Source: Rhodocollybia butyracea
Lineage: Eukaryota > Basidiomycota > Agaricomycetes > Agaricales > Omphalotaceae
Direction: 5' to 3'
Length of the DNA: 64,000 bases
Assembly: GCA_015501585.1 (NCBI GenBank)
Contig: JADNRY010000073.1
Location: 124,001 to 188,000, forward strand
Part shown: positions 10,660 through 20,252 of the stretch, in pieces
Layout: the number at the start of each line of letters is the position of its first letter
Numbering within the stretch: position 1 is the stretch's first letter
The notes under the pieces: model-generated
The model's database searches: none
Told to the model about the DNA's origin: nothing
The model's input: only the letters and a program-made list of their open reading frames with translations
Translations under genes and position numbers: made by a program

Positions 10660-12626
10660 GTGCAGATAGTTCAACCCTACTTTGCCTCTGCGGGGTTTGA
10701 TATCTTGACGCTGATAAACTCTTCCATTGCTGATGCCCCTCAGGCTACCATCAACCAGGATCTGGGAATTGACAAGGGCCTGCGCTGTCAAACAAGGAAC
10801 AATATCAGGCGGCGCAATAAACGTCGCTGTTGGTCAGCTAATAAGAAAGCTCGAGCCGATACTAGGTTTCAAGCGGAGCTCCCCTTTGCAGAGCCTGCGA
10901 CTGCTCATACCACACCCCTCCCTGTAGAATCACCGCCAGCTTCACCGATTTCCAAATTCACTGCATTCCTCCAACCCCTCACGCGCCTAACATCCCCTCC
11001 ATCCCTTTCCACCTCAAAACCTGTCCCCCACACTCAGTCCCAATGGAATTCCAAACGCCGAGAAACTCGAAAACGGAAGGCGGAGGAGGAAGCTCCAGAT
11101 TCCACACCCTCAAAGCGAACTCTTGCGGAGGTTCTCTCTCCCGGAACTTCCATCAAAGTAGAGGTTAGCGCGTCGAATTTCAACACAGCACGGGGGGCCC
11201 ATACTGGAAAGCGAGGTACAAAGCAATGAGGGTCTACTCCGGATATCCGTAGGCCGTACACTCTGGCCAATCTTCTTTCCCTTGGCTTTTGACATATCAA
11301 ATGGAATGGCGTGTAAGTTCAAATGCGACGCTTTATCTTAAACTTCTAACATTGGGTACCTCTAGGACCCCTTTCCCCCTCATTGACAGTGTTGGTCGCA
11401 TTATCGGAGTTCTTCCAGGTCAACCGGGTTCAGGATACACAGCCAAACTCAACAATGTGTTTGAGGAGATGATGCAAGAGGGTGAAGGGGCCAGCCTGGG
11501 AGCAACTTCATCTAGAGGGGCTGGTTCCCAGCATTCAACTGCGGCGTCAGTATGGGTATGGGTAACCCCCATCCCGTCCAGCTTGACCCAAAGAATATGA
11601 AAGACATTTTGGAGCGTCTTGTGGGCAGCAAGTCCGTCCGCAGGATGGCAATGTATCAGAACGGTAAGGTTTTTTTTAATTTTCAATCCCTCATAAGTTG
11701 ATATTCAATAGCGGCATTTCCTCTTTGGGCTCCGAGGGTCTATGAGGTGTACGAACAGACAACAAACACTATATGGGATAAGATGCCTGGGCTTCGAAAC
11801 AACTTTTCAGGCAAAGTTTTTGGTGCGGCCACATTCAACTTTGGTGGGAACATATGGACGTTCAAGCACCGCGATTTTCAGAATTGGCCCTTCAGTTGGT
11901 GTGCAATCACAGCTCTAGGCAAGTTTGACCCCGCCCGCAGTGCCCAACTTATTCTCTGGGAGCTCAAGGCATCAGGAAAAGCCATTTTTGCCTAGGTGAC
12001 CCCAGAGTGGCCTAAAGCAAACTAGGTGACCTATGAATCCTATGGCATCCTAGGAATTTGGGCTCGTCCCTTGCCAGTCAAGGCTCTTGAGGATTCCCTA
12101 GGGTATCCTAGGCAAACCCAGGGCAAGCCTAGGTTTGCCCAGGTTTACCCAGGTGTTCCCCAGGTGTTCCCCAGGAGCACCTGGGCAAACCTGGGTAAAC
12201 CTAGGCTTGCCTAGGGAATCCTCAAGAGCCTTGACTGGCAAGGGACGAGCCCAAATTCCTAGGATGCCATAGGATTCATAGGTCACCTAGTTTGCTTTAG
12301 GCCACTCTGGGGTCACCTAGGCAAAAACGGCTTTTCCTGATGAGCTTGTAATTGATTTCCCTCACGCATCCACTATCCTGATCCCCTCAGCCGTTATCAC
12401 CCATTCCAACACCCTGGTTGCAGACGGTGAGGTTCAAACATCGTTCACTCAATACACCGCGGGAGCAATATTCCGTTGGGTGGAGAACAATTGTTTGACG
12501 GAGGAAAAATTAGAGAAAGCTGACCCCCCTCGTTATCGCCAGATGATGATGGACAAAGCTACTGCCGTTTCTCAACAATTGGAACTTTATTCAACCGTAG
12601 ATGAGCTACTTTGTAAAATTGAATGA
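10660..12626 (+). pseudogene. Tet/JBP-like 2OG-Fe(II) oxygenase-type protein, broken
   Basis: This matches an Agaricomycete family that carries a fungal Tet/JBP-like 2OG-Fe(II) core. The N-terminal half is a low-complexity basic/proline region (10660-11226). After an intron at about 11311-11366 (gtaagt...tctag) the family segment PFPLIDSVGRIIGVLPGQPG is present. A frame change near 11535 leads into SMGMGNPHPVQ. Another intron (11663-11710) precedes AATFNFGG, HRDFQNWPFSWCAITALGKF and the C-terminal IDFPHASTILIPSAVITHSN and QYTAGAIFRWVE. The HxD-type position reads HRD. In-frame TGA codons at 11227-11229 and 11290-11292, the frame change, and a MITE inserted between LILWELK and LVIDF (11970-12342) make it non-functional. 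Family members often accompany transposons, so this may be transposon cargo. Confidence 0.7.
11970..12342. mobile_element. Palindromic MITE, copy 2, inside the oxygenase gene
   Basis: It is nearly identical to 310-683 and has the same CATCAGGAAAA / TTTTCCTGATG ends and palindromic centre. It splits the conserved core of the Tet/JBP-like gene, whose reading frame resumes directly after it. The high identity of the two copies suggests recent activity of the family. Confidence 0.88.
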
Positions 12627-14376
12627 ACGTTGGTATTCCTTTAACTTGAATTTTAACTATACGTATTTCTTTGGTAAGAGCAAGTTAGGGTTCTGTAGAT
12701 TGAGCGCCCCAACTCTGTGAAGCTTTCTTTTCCTTCTTCACTTGTATCCTGGCTCGGCCGCCAATATGTTTATCTGGAAGAGCCAGGATCTCCTTGAACT
12801 GTGTATGAAAATTCTGGCTAGGTAGTAGTACTGCTGCTGCTCCTGCTCCCTCGCCTCTCATTGCATAGATGGAGGGGACAAATCAAAAGGAATTTCACTG
12901 AGAGGTCCAAACATCTCCCGCAACATCTCCCGCTCTTCATTGAACGGTCCACTGCGAACCCGAACATCTCCCAACCCCACTGAGAACCCACTGAGCACCC
13001 ACTCATTGGCCACTCATTGGGTGATCATTGCCCAATTTCTTTTACGGGCAAGAAAGTTGATCAATTTCAGGCATGAAAGGGTATATATTACAAGTTTTTT
13101 CACAGCCGAAATAATATATATTACCTCAAAGGGAAAGTTTTTGCCAAAGGGAACTATTTTCTCATGATTTCCCGGGCCACATTCTTACCGTCAAAGGAGA
13201 TCTTTCCCGGGCAGGAAATGTGATTTACTACTGGGATAATCTCAAACGGGAAACTTTCTGTGAAATCTTTATTTTCCAGGAACTTTTCTCAGCCGTGAAA
13301 ATTGTCGTAAAAGGCAACATTTCCTTTAGCCTTTCCCAGACTTATTCCAGAACTGGAAAAACATGCCAGCCCGTGGTGTGAGGCTGCAGCGCTTGAAATC
13401 AATCAACCCAGTGAAGAAGCTTGACCTGCATTGGCTTGGACCGGCGAAAGACTTGAACATTGAGGGAAATACATTGGATTGCTCAGCAGGAGTTGGGGTT
13501 GTAGCGTGGAATGAGTTTCAAGTAAGTTTTGAGGGGTGTCATGGCTTGGGGCTTGAATATCTTGAGTCTACTTGGGACAGAACCGTTGACAATAAAGTGG
13601 GGGAAGAAAGATGTGAACGGGTAAAAGCCAGTTTAAATATTGTTTAGTGCCGGTTATAATCAATGCGGTTGCTGTTACCCGTGAGGAACAAGAGGCAACT
13701 AGAACAAGCAAATGACAAGCAAATCTTGATGCACCCAAAGTTGTCCCTGATGTGGAGTACTGTACCCCGTTGTAGGGTGGAGCCGAGTATGAAATACTAT
13801 ACTACTACTACTGTAAAAGCTGTACCATATAGTCACAGCGCAGAAGCTCTTAAACTTACTCATGCTTGCAGTTCATGAACACACTCCTACTGCAACTAGG
13901 TCAAAGTCATGAGTAGGAGCTTGAGTCTCCAGGTGGTTTCGGGCTGCAGGTGGAACAGGCTCGCTCACCCGTAGTGTGTACAGGGTTGGTTTAAGTTGGG
14001 TCCAAGTTTCGAATTAAAATGCAGCTTGCTTGCTCTTGCTTGTGGCGAAGCAAACGGTACTTTCCAGAGAGGAGGTTAGAGGTGAATTTACTGTAGGGAA
14101 AGGAAGGGTTCAAAGAAGTGAATCATTTTGCAATTAAAAATAACAAGCTCAAGTTCAACGAGTTGCAAAGTTCTCGAAATTTAGCCTTACTCAAAGTTTA
14201 TGAATATTACCAGTACTAGTGTGTCATGACAAGGAAAATACATATGATTAGATTTTACCCAGAAGACTTTCCTCAGCTTTGGAAATAAATATAAGGTCAA
14301 CATAATGAGGATATGAATCTCATATAGCAAGATCATCTGGGAGGAAGAATTACTGGGCAATGGCAATCAGTTTTAG
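12627..14376. other. Intergenic stretch with AT-rich repeat remnants
   Basis: About 12957-13040 is an inverted match to about 7345-7410. The following 13041-13370 is AT-rich with gggaaa-type motifs resembling the element at 6703-7338. From 13375 to 14376 small frames exist (for example 13363-13647) without any recognisable family. No gene is supported. Confidence 0.45.
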
Positions 14377-14381
14377 GCTGC

Positions 14382-15594
14382 TGTTATGACTCGATCAATA
14401 GTCTCGTCCAAACCTTCACAGTACGTAACTTGGCAGTAAAAATGATAAGAGAAATTAATGAGATTATAGAGCAAGCCTTTCCGTTTGTTGAAACCGCTAG
14501 GCAAAAAATATATACTCAAACAACTAGGCTCAAGTAAAGTTAGTAACTAGTTTGTAATACGAAACTCACAGAAGTTATTATTTGGAGATAGCTCGACAAA
14601 TAATAATAAGATTACCCTCGGAGATGGCTTGACAAGCAGTAATATGAATCAGAACTAATACTCGGAGATGGCTCGACAAGTAGTAGTGAGTATGGTGTCT
14701 AATACTCGGAGATAGCTCAACAAGTAATAGTGAGTATGGTGTCTAATACTCGGAGATAGCTCAACAAGTAATAGTGAGTGTGATGTCTAATACTCGGAGA
14801 TAGCTCAACAAGTAATAGGAAGTTGCAACTCGGAGATAGCTCAACAAGTGGCAATTAAAGAAGTATTCACTAGGAGATAGCTCAACAGGTGAATATTAGT
14901 GGATACAACTTGGAGTTAGCTCAACAAGATGTATAAATGTGTATTGTAGCTTGGAGATAGCTCAACAAGATACAATGAGTTGGTCTGGTGATTCACACAA
15001 GTGATAACAGCAAACAAGTGGGGGTTTGGATTTAAGAAAAATAATACGTCTAACGTACATTGGTAAATCTAGACTACTTATATACTGTGCAATGTGTACT
15101 AGTTAGGAAATGCTGCGGAATGACTAGATTTGAGTCATAACTGCGGAAATACTGCGGATGAGTCAGTCTGACTATGTAATGCTGTGCAATGACTAATATT
15201 GAGTCATGTATGCGGAACCGTAGTTGACTCAGATATCTGGCTGTGCAATGACTGATATTGAGTCATTGATGTAAAGAGGCTATGCAATGATGTCATAGCT
15301 GTGGAGCAGTGATGTGATATCATAACTGCGGAGCAATGGAATGACATCATGATTGTGGAGTAGCAAGATGACATCATAGTTGTGGAGCTAGAATGATGTC
15401 ATGACTGTGCAGACTGTGCAGTGACTGTTAAAGATCATTCTGGTGTTCTGGAAGAATGTGTGCAGCATTAACCCAAATGGTGTTGAATAACTAATGAATG
15501 TAAAATGTTAAGTAGAAGTATTAATGATAGTGTTCATAGTTGGTTACAGAAGAAAAAAGATTGGGTGTATAGGATTTAGATCCGGGTCATAACA
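14382..15594 (-). repeat. 3' LTR of the 5.87-kb element
   Basis: The sense strand is minus, so this copy is the 3' LTR. It contains a ten-unit hairpin array at about 14575-14977 and a palindrome-rich block at about 15119-15408, which includes five perfect TGASTCA sites (15131, 15159, 15200, 15225, 15259). Confidence 0.9.
14575..14977 (-). repeat. Hairpin array with constant loop and variable self-complementary arms
   Basis: There are ten units sharing the core GGAGATAGCTCAACAAG (with minor variants). The sequence left of each core is complementary to the sequence right of it, yet differs from unit to unit. Examples are TTATTATTTG / CAAATAATAA in the first unit, GTATTCAC / GTGAATAT in the eighth and TTGTAGCTTG / CAAGATACAA in the tenth. 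The core itself can pair GAG with CTC around ATAG. The pairing is conserved while the arms change, which suggests selection on structure. The same array lies at 19229-19631. Confidence 0.8.
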
Positions 15595-16813
15595 GTACTC
15601 CCCCTTAAGGCCGAAACCCTCTGAGGCCACATAGGAGTTAGGTTATCCGGTCATAGTTAGTGGAATTGCACCTATCAGTTGCATCTCAAGTAAAGATGTT
15701 CATGAGTTCAAGCATCCTGACTTCAAATGGTGGTTATGTGATGGCCTGTTAATTGGTCATTAATTGGACATTAGTGTCGTTAGTGTCATTACTGTAATTG
15801 GTGTATTTTCCATGCCACATTAGTTGCATCAGACCTGGGACAATAAACATCATGATTTCAATAGTACATCAGCATGTTGGGCGGTACTATGTCCATGGAT
15901 CTGATTTATGGGAAGTCCATCAATCAAAATGATTGTTTCAAATTTTTCTGATTGCTTGATTGCATACAGCTGTTTGCATATCAGTGATTTGATGGTGGCT
16001 TTGATGTCAATTGGTGCCGTCTGATTGATGATTTTTATGGGAATAGTGGACTTTCGGACATTTCATTTCCTGAACTTGAAACTTGTCACTGTAGTATCTG
16101 CGTCTTGGACACAGATCCATGCATTTCAGTAAGCATTAATACCAATCTGGTATTTGAATCTCATGTTGTCCAAGTGGTGAGAATTGGAGATGTATCATTA
16201 TTTTATGACCAAGTTATGACTTGATGCGATATTGATGAGGTGTATTATTAGATGAAAAAGCGGGTATGATATAGCTGTTTCATCTTAGGTTGGTCTGAAA
16301 CTCATCAAATCGTCCAAGAACTTTCTTCCTTTCCCCTTCTCATTCAGCATTTTTACATGTCTTTCAAAGCTTGTTCATTTCCTGATGTTTTTTCTTCAGT
16401 TTCTGGGCACACTATCTGCTATAACTAGTGGCATTTCAGAGATTATTGGGGTAGCGTTGACATTCTTTGTGGTTTTTTCTGGTGAGAACTCTCAGTAGCA
16501 CAATACATGGTGCATTGCTTTCTATAGAGTCAGAGTATATGGCATAATTCAAGGCATAATTGGGCTTATTTGACCAATAATCTCATTTACAATCATTGGT
16601 GAAAGGTGAGGCATAGATATTGGATAAAATCTGCAAAAACCTGTTAATTGATTTTGCTCTGCAGATAGATGTATTGAGGTGGGTTAAAATCATGGAAATA
16701 ATTTCTGGTGATGTTTCCACTTGAGTTGTAAGCAGAGTTATTGGGGTGTAATCATTGTGACTATGAGCATCTGGTTATTGAGATGCTAGGATGTTTATCT
16801 GGTCGATGTCCTT

Positions 16814-19006
16814 TTATCCATCCCCTTTTGCATTCCTTCCAAAGAGTGTGCCATCAATATCCCAAATTTCATCTTTAACTGGCACATGTTCATGCTGTTG
16901 TGGGCAGTGTTGGGCAAAGTGGCCTATCTTTTCACAGTAAGTACAAGCCCCTTTTCCTTGTCTTTGGTCATACTCCTCTGGAGTGACCCAAGTGGTTAGT
17001 ACTACTGACATCTTATTAACATTATCATTTCTAGAATTGTCTTGATTCATTCTAGAAGCTCTTGGAGTCAGCGTGGTGGCCCTCTGTTGTTGAGCTTGTG
17101 ATGTATGATTGTTTGGTGGGCTATCCTGATCCAAAACCGTATTTTGAGCAGTATGACAGTCATTTTGTACAAAGTTATCGATTTCTGGACCATATGCTAG
17201 TGGGAACAATGGTGAGGCTCCTTTTGAGACTTTTTGTGTCCTGCCTTTGTGTGAGACAAAAGAATAATCATTATTGCTTTGCAAAAAATCATGTGCTTGC
17301 TCAGCCCAGTCCAAACCTAAAGGCTCATGAATGAGAGTCTGTGGAACATGATTATTTTCTGCAGGTAGTGGTGTTGGATCTATTGGTTGGGTTTCAAGAA
17401 ATAAACATTGACTTGTAGCTTGAGCTTGTTCAGATTTTGTAGACATTACAAAATTTTGTTTTCTGCTCATAAGGCTGGCATTTCTTTGCCCTCGATCAAG
17501 TAGCGCCTGACTACTACCAGTATGTGCTAATTCATCATGTTGAGGTAGAGTTGCAGAGTGAATAACTTGGTTGTCATTCCTTGTTCCTTGCTCCACTTTT
17601 TCAACAGGATCTGGTGCTGATGACATGTGCATCACAGGTTGTAACATAGATAGCCTGTTGACAATCTGAGGGCTTGGTGAGTGAGCCCTAGATTCCTCTA
17701 CACTGTGTTGAGGATGAGTTTCTACCACATTTCCTGTGTTTTGTACAGGTGTGTGAGCACTTTGTGCATTTCCTTGTGCATTTTCCTGTCCTTTGGCTCT
17801 TTGGCTTGTATGAAGAGAAGGTGCTAATTCAACACTCATATTACTCCTTGCCCTCAGTAGAGCTTGAACCTCATCCCTTTGTATCTCAGTGTATAGGTGT
17901 GTTAGAATTTGAGTATTTCTTTCTTCTGACATCCTTTGATACAGGTTTGGGCTTAATGATGCAAGTTCTCTCTGACCTAGTCTTGTCAACTGTTGGATCC
18001 ATTGCCATGGCTGAGCATTACTGCTTCTATAGCCTAATGACTCCAAAAATATTTGGCATTGCTGGCTGAGTCTGTCAAATTGTATTTGTTCATTTTGAAA
18101 CTGGTTCAGAACTGGTACAGTATTGTTTGACTTGTATGAGCCTTGTTTTACTGAACTTTGGAAAGATCCACTTGGTGATGGATGATTCTGAGCAGATATA
18201 GTTGGCTGTAAACCTTGCAATTGAACAGGTGCTTGTTCATGCCCTTGTGAGTGATTTAAACTCCTAACAACACTTCCAGCATTGTGATCTGACTGAGAAT
18301 GGTGAGAGAGAGATTTATGATGTGGATTACTATGAGTCATGGAATGCTCTTGCCCTTCCTCAGGGACTAAAGACAATGGAGATCTTCTAATAGGTTCAAT
18401 TTGTCTTTGACTTGATAGTACAGAAGACATTTGGCCATTAGTTGTTGTACTCCCAGTTGCCTGTTTGGCTCTAGTAATTGCTGGTGCAGATGATGAGTGG
18501 TAGGTAAGTGAAGGACTTTGTTCTGGTTCTGAGAACTGAACAATGTTCCTGCTTTGCCGTGTAGATTCTCCACTTTGAGATTTGTGTGTATCAAATTGTG
18601 CAGAATGGCTCTGATGTAAAAAAGGTAGAGGTGCACTTGCTACAAAATTAGGCATTTGCTGCTGTTGTCCTCGCGAACCATTATCAACTAAATGACTGGT
18701 GGAACGGTCATCATGACAAGCAAATATCTGTGCAATTTGTGCAGTAGGTGGCATTCTAACTTCTTGAACCACAGTTTCCGTTAAATTTGAACCCTTTGAT
18801 CGAATGTGAATTCTCTGCATTACTACAAATTCACCATTTGAAATAGTAGTGGGTGACCCCCGGTTTGTATTTCCAACATTAGTATTGTGTTGTCCCAGTG
18901 TGTATCCTGGAGCATTAAAACCAATTGGAAAGGTGGGGATATTAGATCCTTGAACAAATTGGTGAGACCCAATCTGGGTGTATGATCTAGTTGTTTGTGT
19001 AGACAT
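16814..19006 (-). CDS. Gag-like protein of the 5.87-kb element, CCHC knuckle
   Basis: A 730-residue single-exon ORF starts 29 bp from the inner edge of the 5' LTR. Most of it is low-complexity and rich in Q, S, N and H, unlike canonical capsids. A moderately conserved-looking helical section (DRLSQQCQIFLESLGY, then WQWIQQLTRLGQRELASL) lies near the middle. A CX2CX4HX4C zinc knuckle (CTYCEKIGHFAQHC, residues 688-701) sits near the C-terminus, followed by an acidic tail. By position, orientation and knuckle it is the nucleocapsid-bearing Gag. No protease or polymerase follows. The intact frame agrees with the near-identical LTRs. Confidence 0.8.
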   Translation of the reverse strand: MSTQTTRSYTQIGSHQFVQGSNIPTFPIGFNAPGYTLGQHNTNVGNTNRGSPTTISNGEFVVMQRIHIRSKGSNLTETVVQEVRMPPTAQIAQIFACHDDRSTSHLVDNGSRGQQQQMPNFVASAPLPFLHQSHSAQFDTHKSQSGESTRQSRNIVQFSEPEQSPSLTYHSSSAPAITRAKQATGSTTTNGQMSSVLSSQRQIEPIRRSPLSLVPEEGQEHSMTHSNPHHKSLSHHSQSDHNAGSVVRSLNHSQGHEQAPVQLQGLQPTISAQNHPSPSGSFQSSVKQGSYKSNNTVPVLNQFQNEQIQFDRLSQQCQIFLESLGYRSSNAQPWQWIQQLTRLGQRELASLSPNLYQRMSEERNTQILTHLYTEIQRDEVQALLRARSNMSVELAPSLHTSQRAKGQENAQGNAQSAHTPVQNTGNVVETHPQHSVEESRAHSPSPQIVNRLSMLQPVMHMSSAPDPVEKVEQGTRNDNQVIHSATLPQHDELAHTGSSQALLDRGQRNASLMSRKQNFVMSTKSEQAQATSQCLFLETQPIDPTPLPAENNHVPQTLIHEPLGLDWAEQAHDFLQSNNDYSFVSHKGRTQKVSKGASPLFPLAYGPEIDNFVQNDCHTAQNTVLDQDSPPNNHTSQAQQQRATTLTPRASRMNQDNSRNDNVNKMSVVLTTWVTPEEYDQRQGKGACTYCEKIGHFAQHCPQQHEHVPVKDEIWDIDGTLFGRNAKGDG

Positions 19007-19035
19007 TCATGGGGGCGGGTGGAGACGTATTATTA

Positions 19036-20247
19036 TGTTATGACTCGATCAATAGTCTCGTCCAAACCTTCACAGTACGTAACTTGGCAGTAAAAATGAT
19101 AAGAGAAATTAATGAGATTATAGAGCAAGCCTTTCCGTTTGTTGAAACCGCTAGGCAAAAAATATATACTCAAACAACTAGGCTCAAGTAAAGTTAGTAA
19201 CTAGTTTGTAATACGAAACTCACAGAAGTTATTATTTGGAGATAGCTCGACAAATAATAATAAGATTACCCTCGGAGATGGCTCGACAAGCAGTAATATG
19301 AATCAGAACTAATACTCGGAGATGGCTCGACAAGTAGTAGTGAGTATGGTGTCTAATACTCGGAGATAGCTCAACAAGTAATAGTGAGTATGGTGTCTAA
19401 TACTCGGAGATAGCTCAACAAGTAATAGTGAGTGTGATGTCTAATACTCGGAGATAGCTCAACAAGTAATAGGAAGTTGCAACTCGGAGATAGCTCAACA
19501 AGTGGCAATTAAAGAAGTATTCACTAGGAGATAGCTCAACAGGTGAATATTAGTGGATACAACTTGGAGTTAGCTCAACAAGATGTATAAATGTGTATTG
19601 TAGCTTGGAGATAGCTCAACAAGATACAATGAGTTGGTCTGGTGATTCACACAAGTGATAACAGCAAACAAGTGGGGTTTGGATTTAAGAAAAATAATAC
19701 GTCTAACGTACATTGGTAAATCTAGACTACTTATATACTGTGCAATGTGTACTAGTTAGGAAATGCTGCGGAATGACTAGATTTGAGTCATAACTGCGGA
19801 AATACTGCGGATGAGTCAGTCTGACTATGTAATGCTGTGCAATGACTAATATTGAGTCATGTATGCGGAACCGTAGTTGACTCAGATATCTGGCTGTGCA
19901 ATGACTGATATTGAGTCATTGATGTAAAGAGGCTATGCAATGATGTCATAGCTGTGGAGCAGTGATGTGATATCATAACTGCGGAGCAATGGAATGACAT
20001 CATGATTGTGGAGTAGCAAGATGACATCATAGTTGTGGAGCTAGAATGATGTCATGACTGTGCAGACTGTGCAGTGACTGTTAAAGATCATTCTGGTGTT
20101 CTGGAAGAATGTGTGCAGCATTAACCCAAATGGTGTTGAATAACTAATGAATGTAAAATGTTAAGTAGAAGTATTAATGATAGTGTTCATAGTTGGTTAC
20201 AGAAGAAAAAAGATTGGGTGTATAGGATTTAGATCCGGGTCATAACA
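19036..20247 (-). repeat. 5' LTR of the 5.87-kb element
   Basis: This is the promoter-side LTR for the minus-strand gag. It is virtually identical to 14382-15594 and has the same hairpin array (19229-19631) and TGASTCA-rich block. After the LTR the minus strand reads TAATACGTCTCCACCC and then the gag ATG; the primer-binding site must lie there but I cannot assign a tRNA. Confidence 0.9.
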
Positions 20248-20252
20248 GCTGC

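Larger units (their letters stand above)
14382..20247 (-). mobile_element. Young gag-only LTR retrotransposon, 5.87 kb
   Basis: The LTRs are 14382-15594 (1213 bp) and 19036-20247 (1212 bp). Both start TGTTATGAC and end GTCATAACA, a perfect terminal inversion. The 5-bp target duplication is GCTGC (14377-14381 and 20248-20252). The two LTRs differ by one indel in a G run and one C/T change that I can see, so insertion was very recent. Orientation is minus: a polypurine tract (AAGGGGGAGTAC on the minus strand) abuts the LTR at 15594, and the gag ORF starts 29 bp inside the other LTR. Between 15595 and 16813 there is no ORF and no pol, so it is a non-autonomous element of the LARD/gag-only type. 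Confidence 0.92.

Noticed and set aside
14575..14977. CRISPR-like array (regular repeat with variable spacers)
   Set aside because: The host is a fungus, the units lie in LTRs, and the variable parts are arms complementary across each repeat, not foreign spacers.
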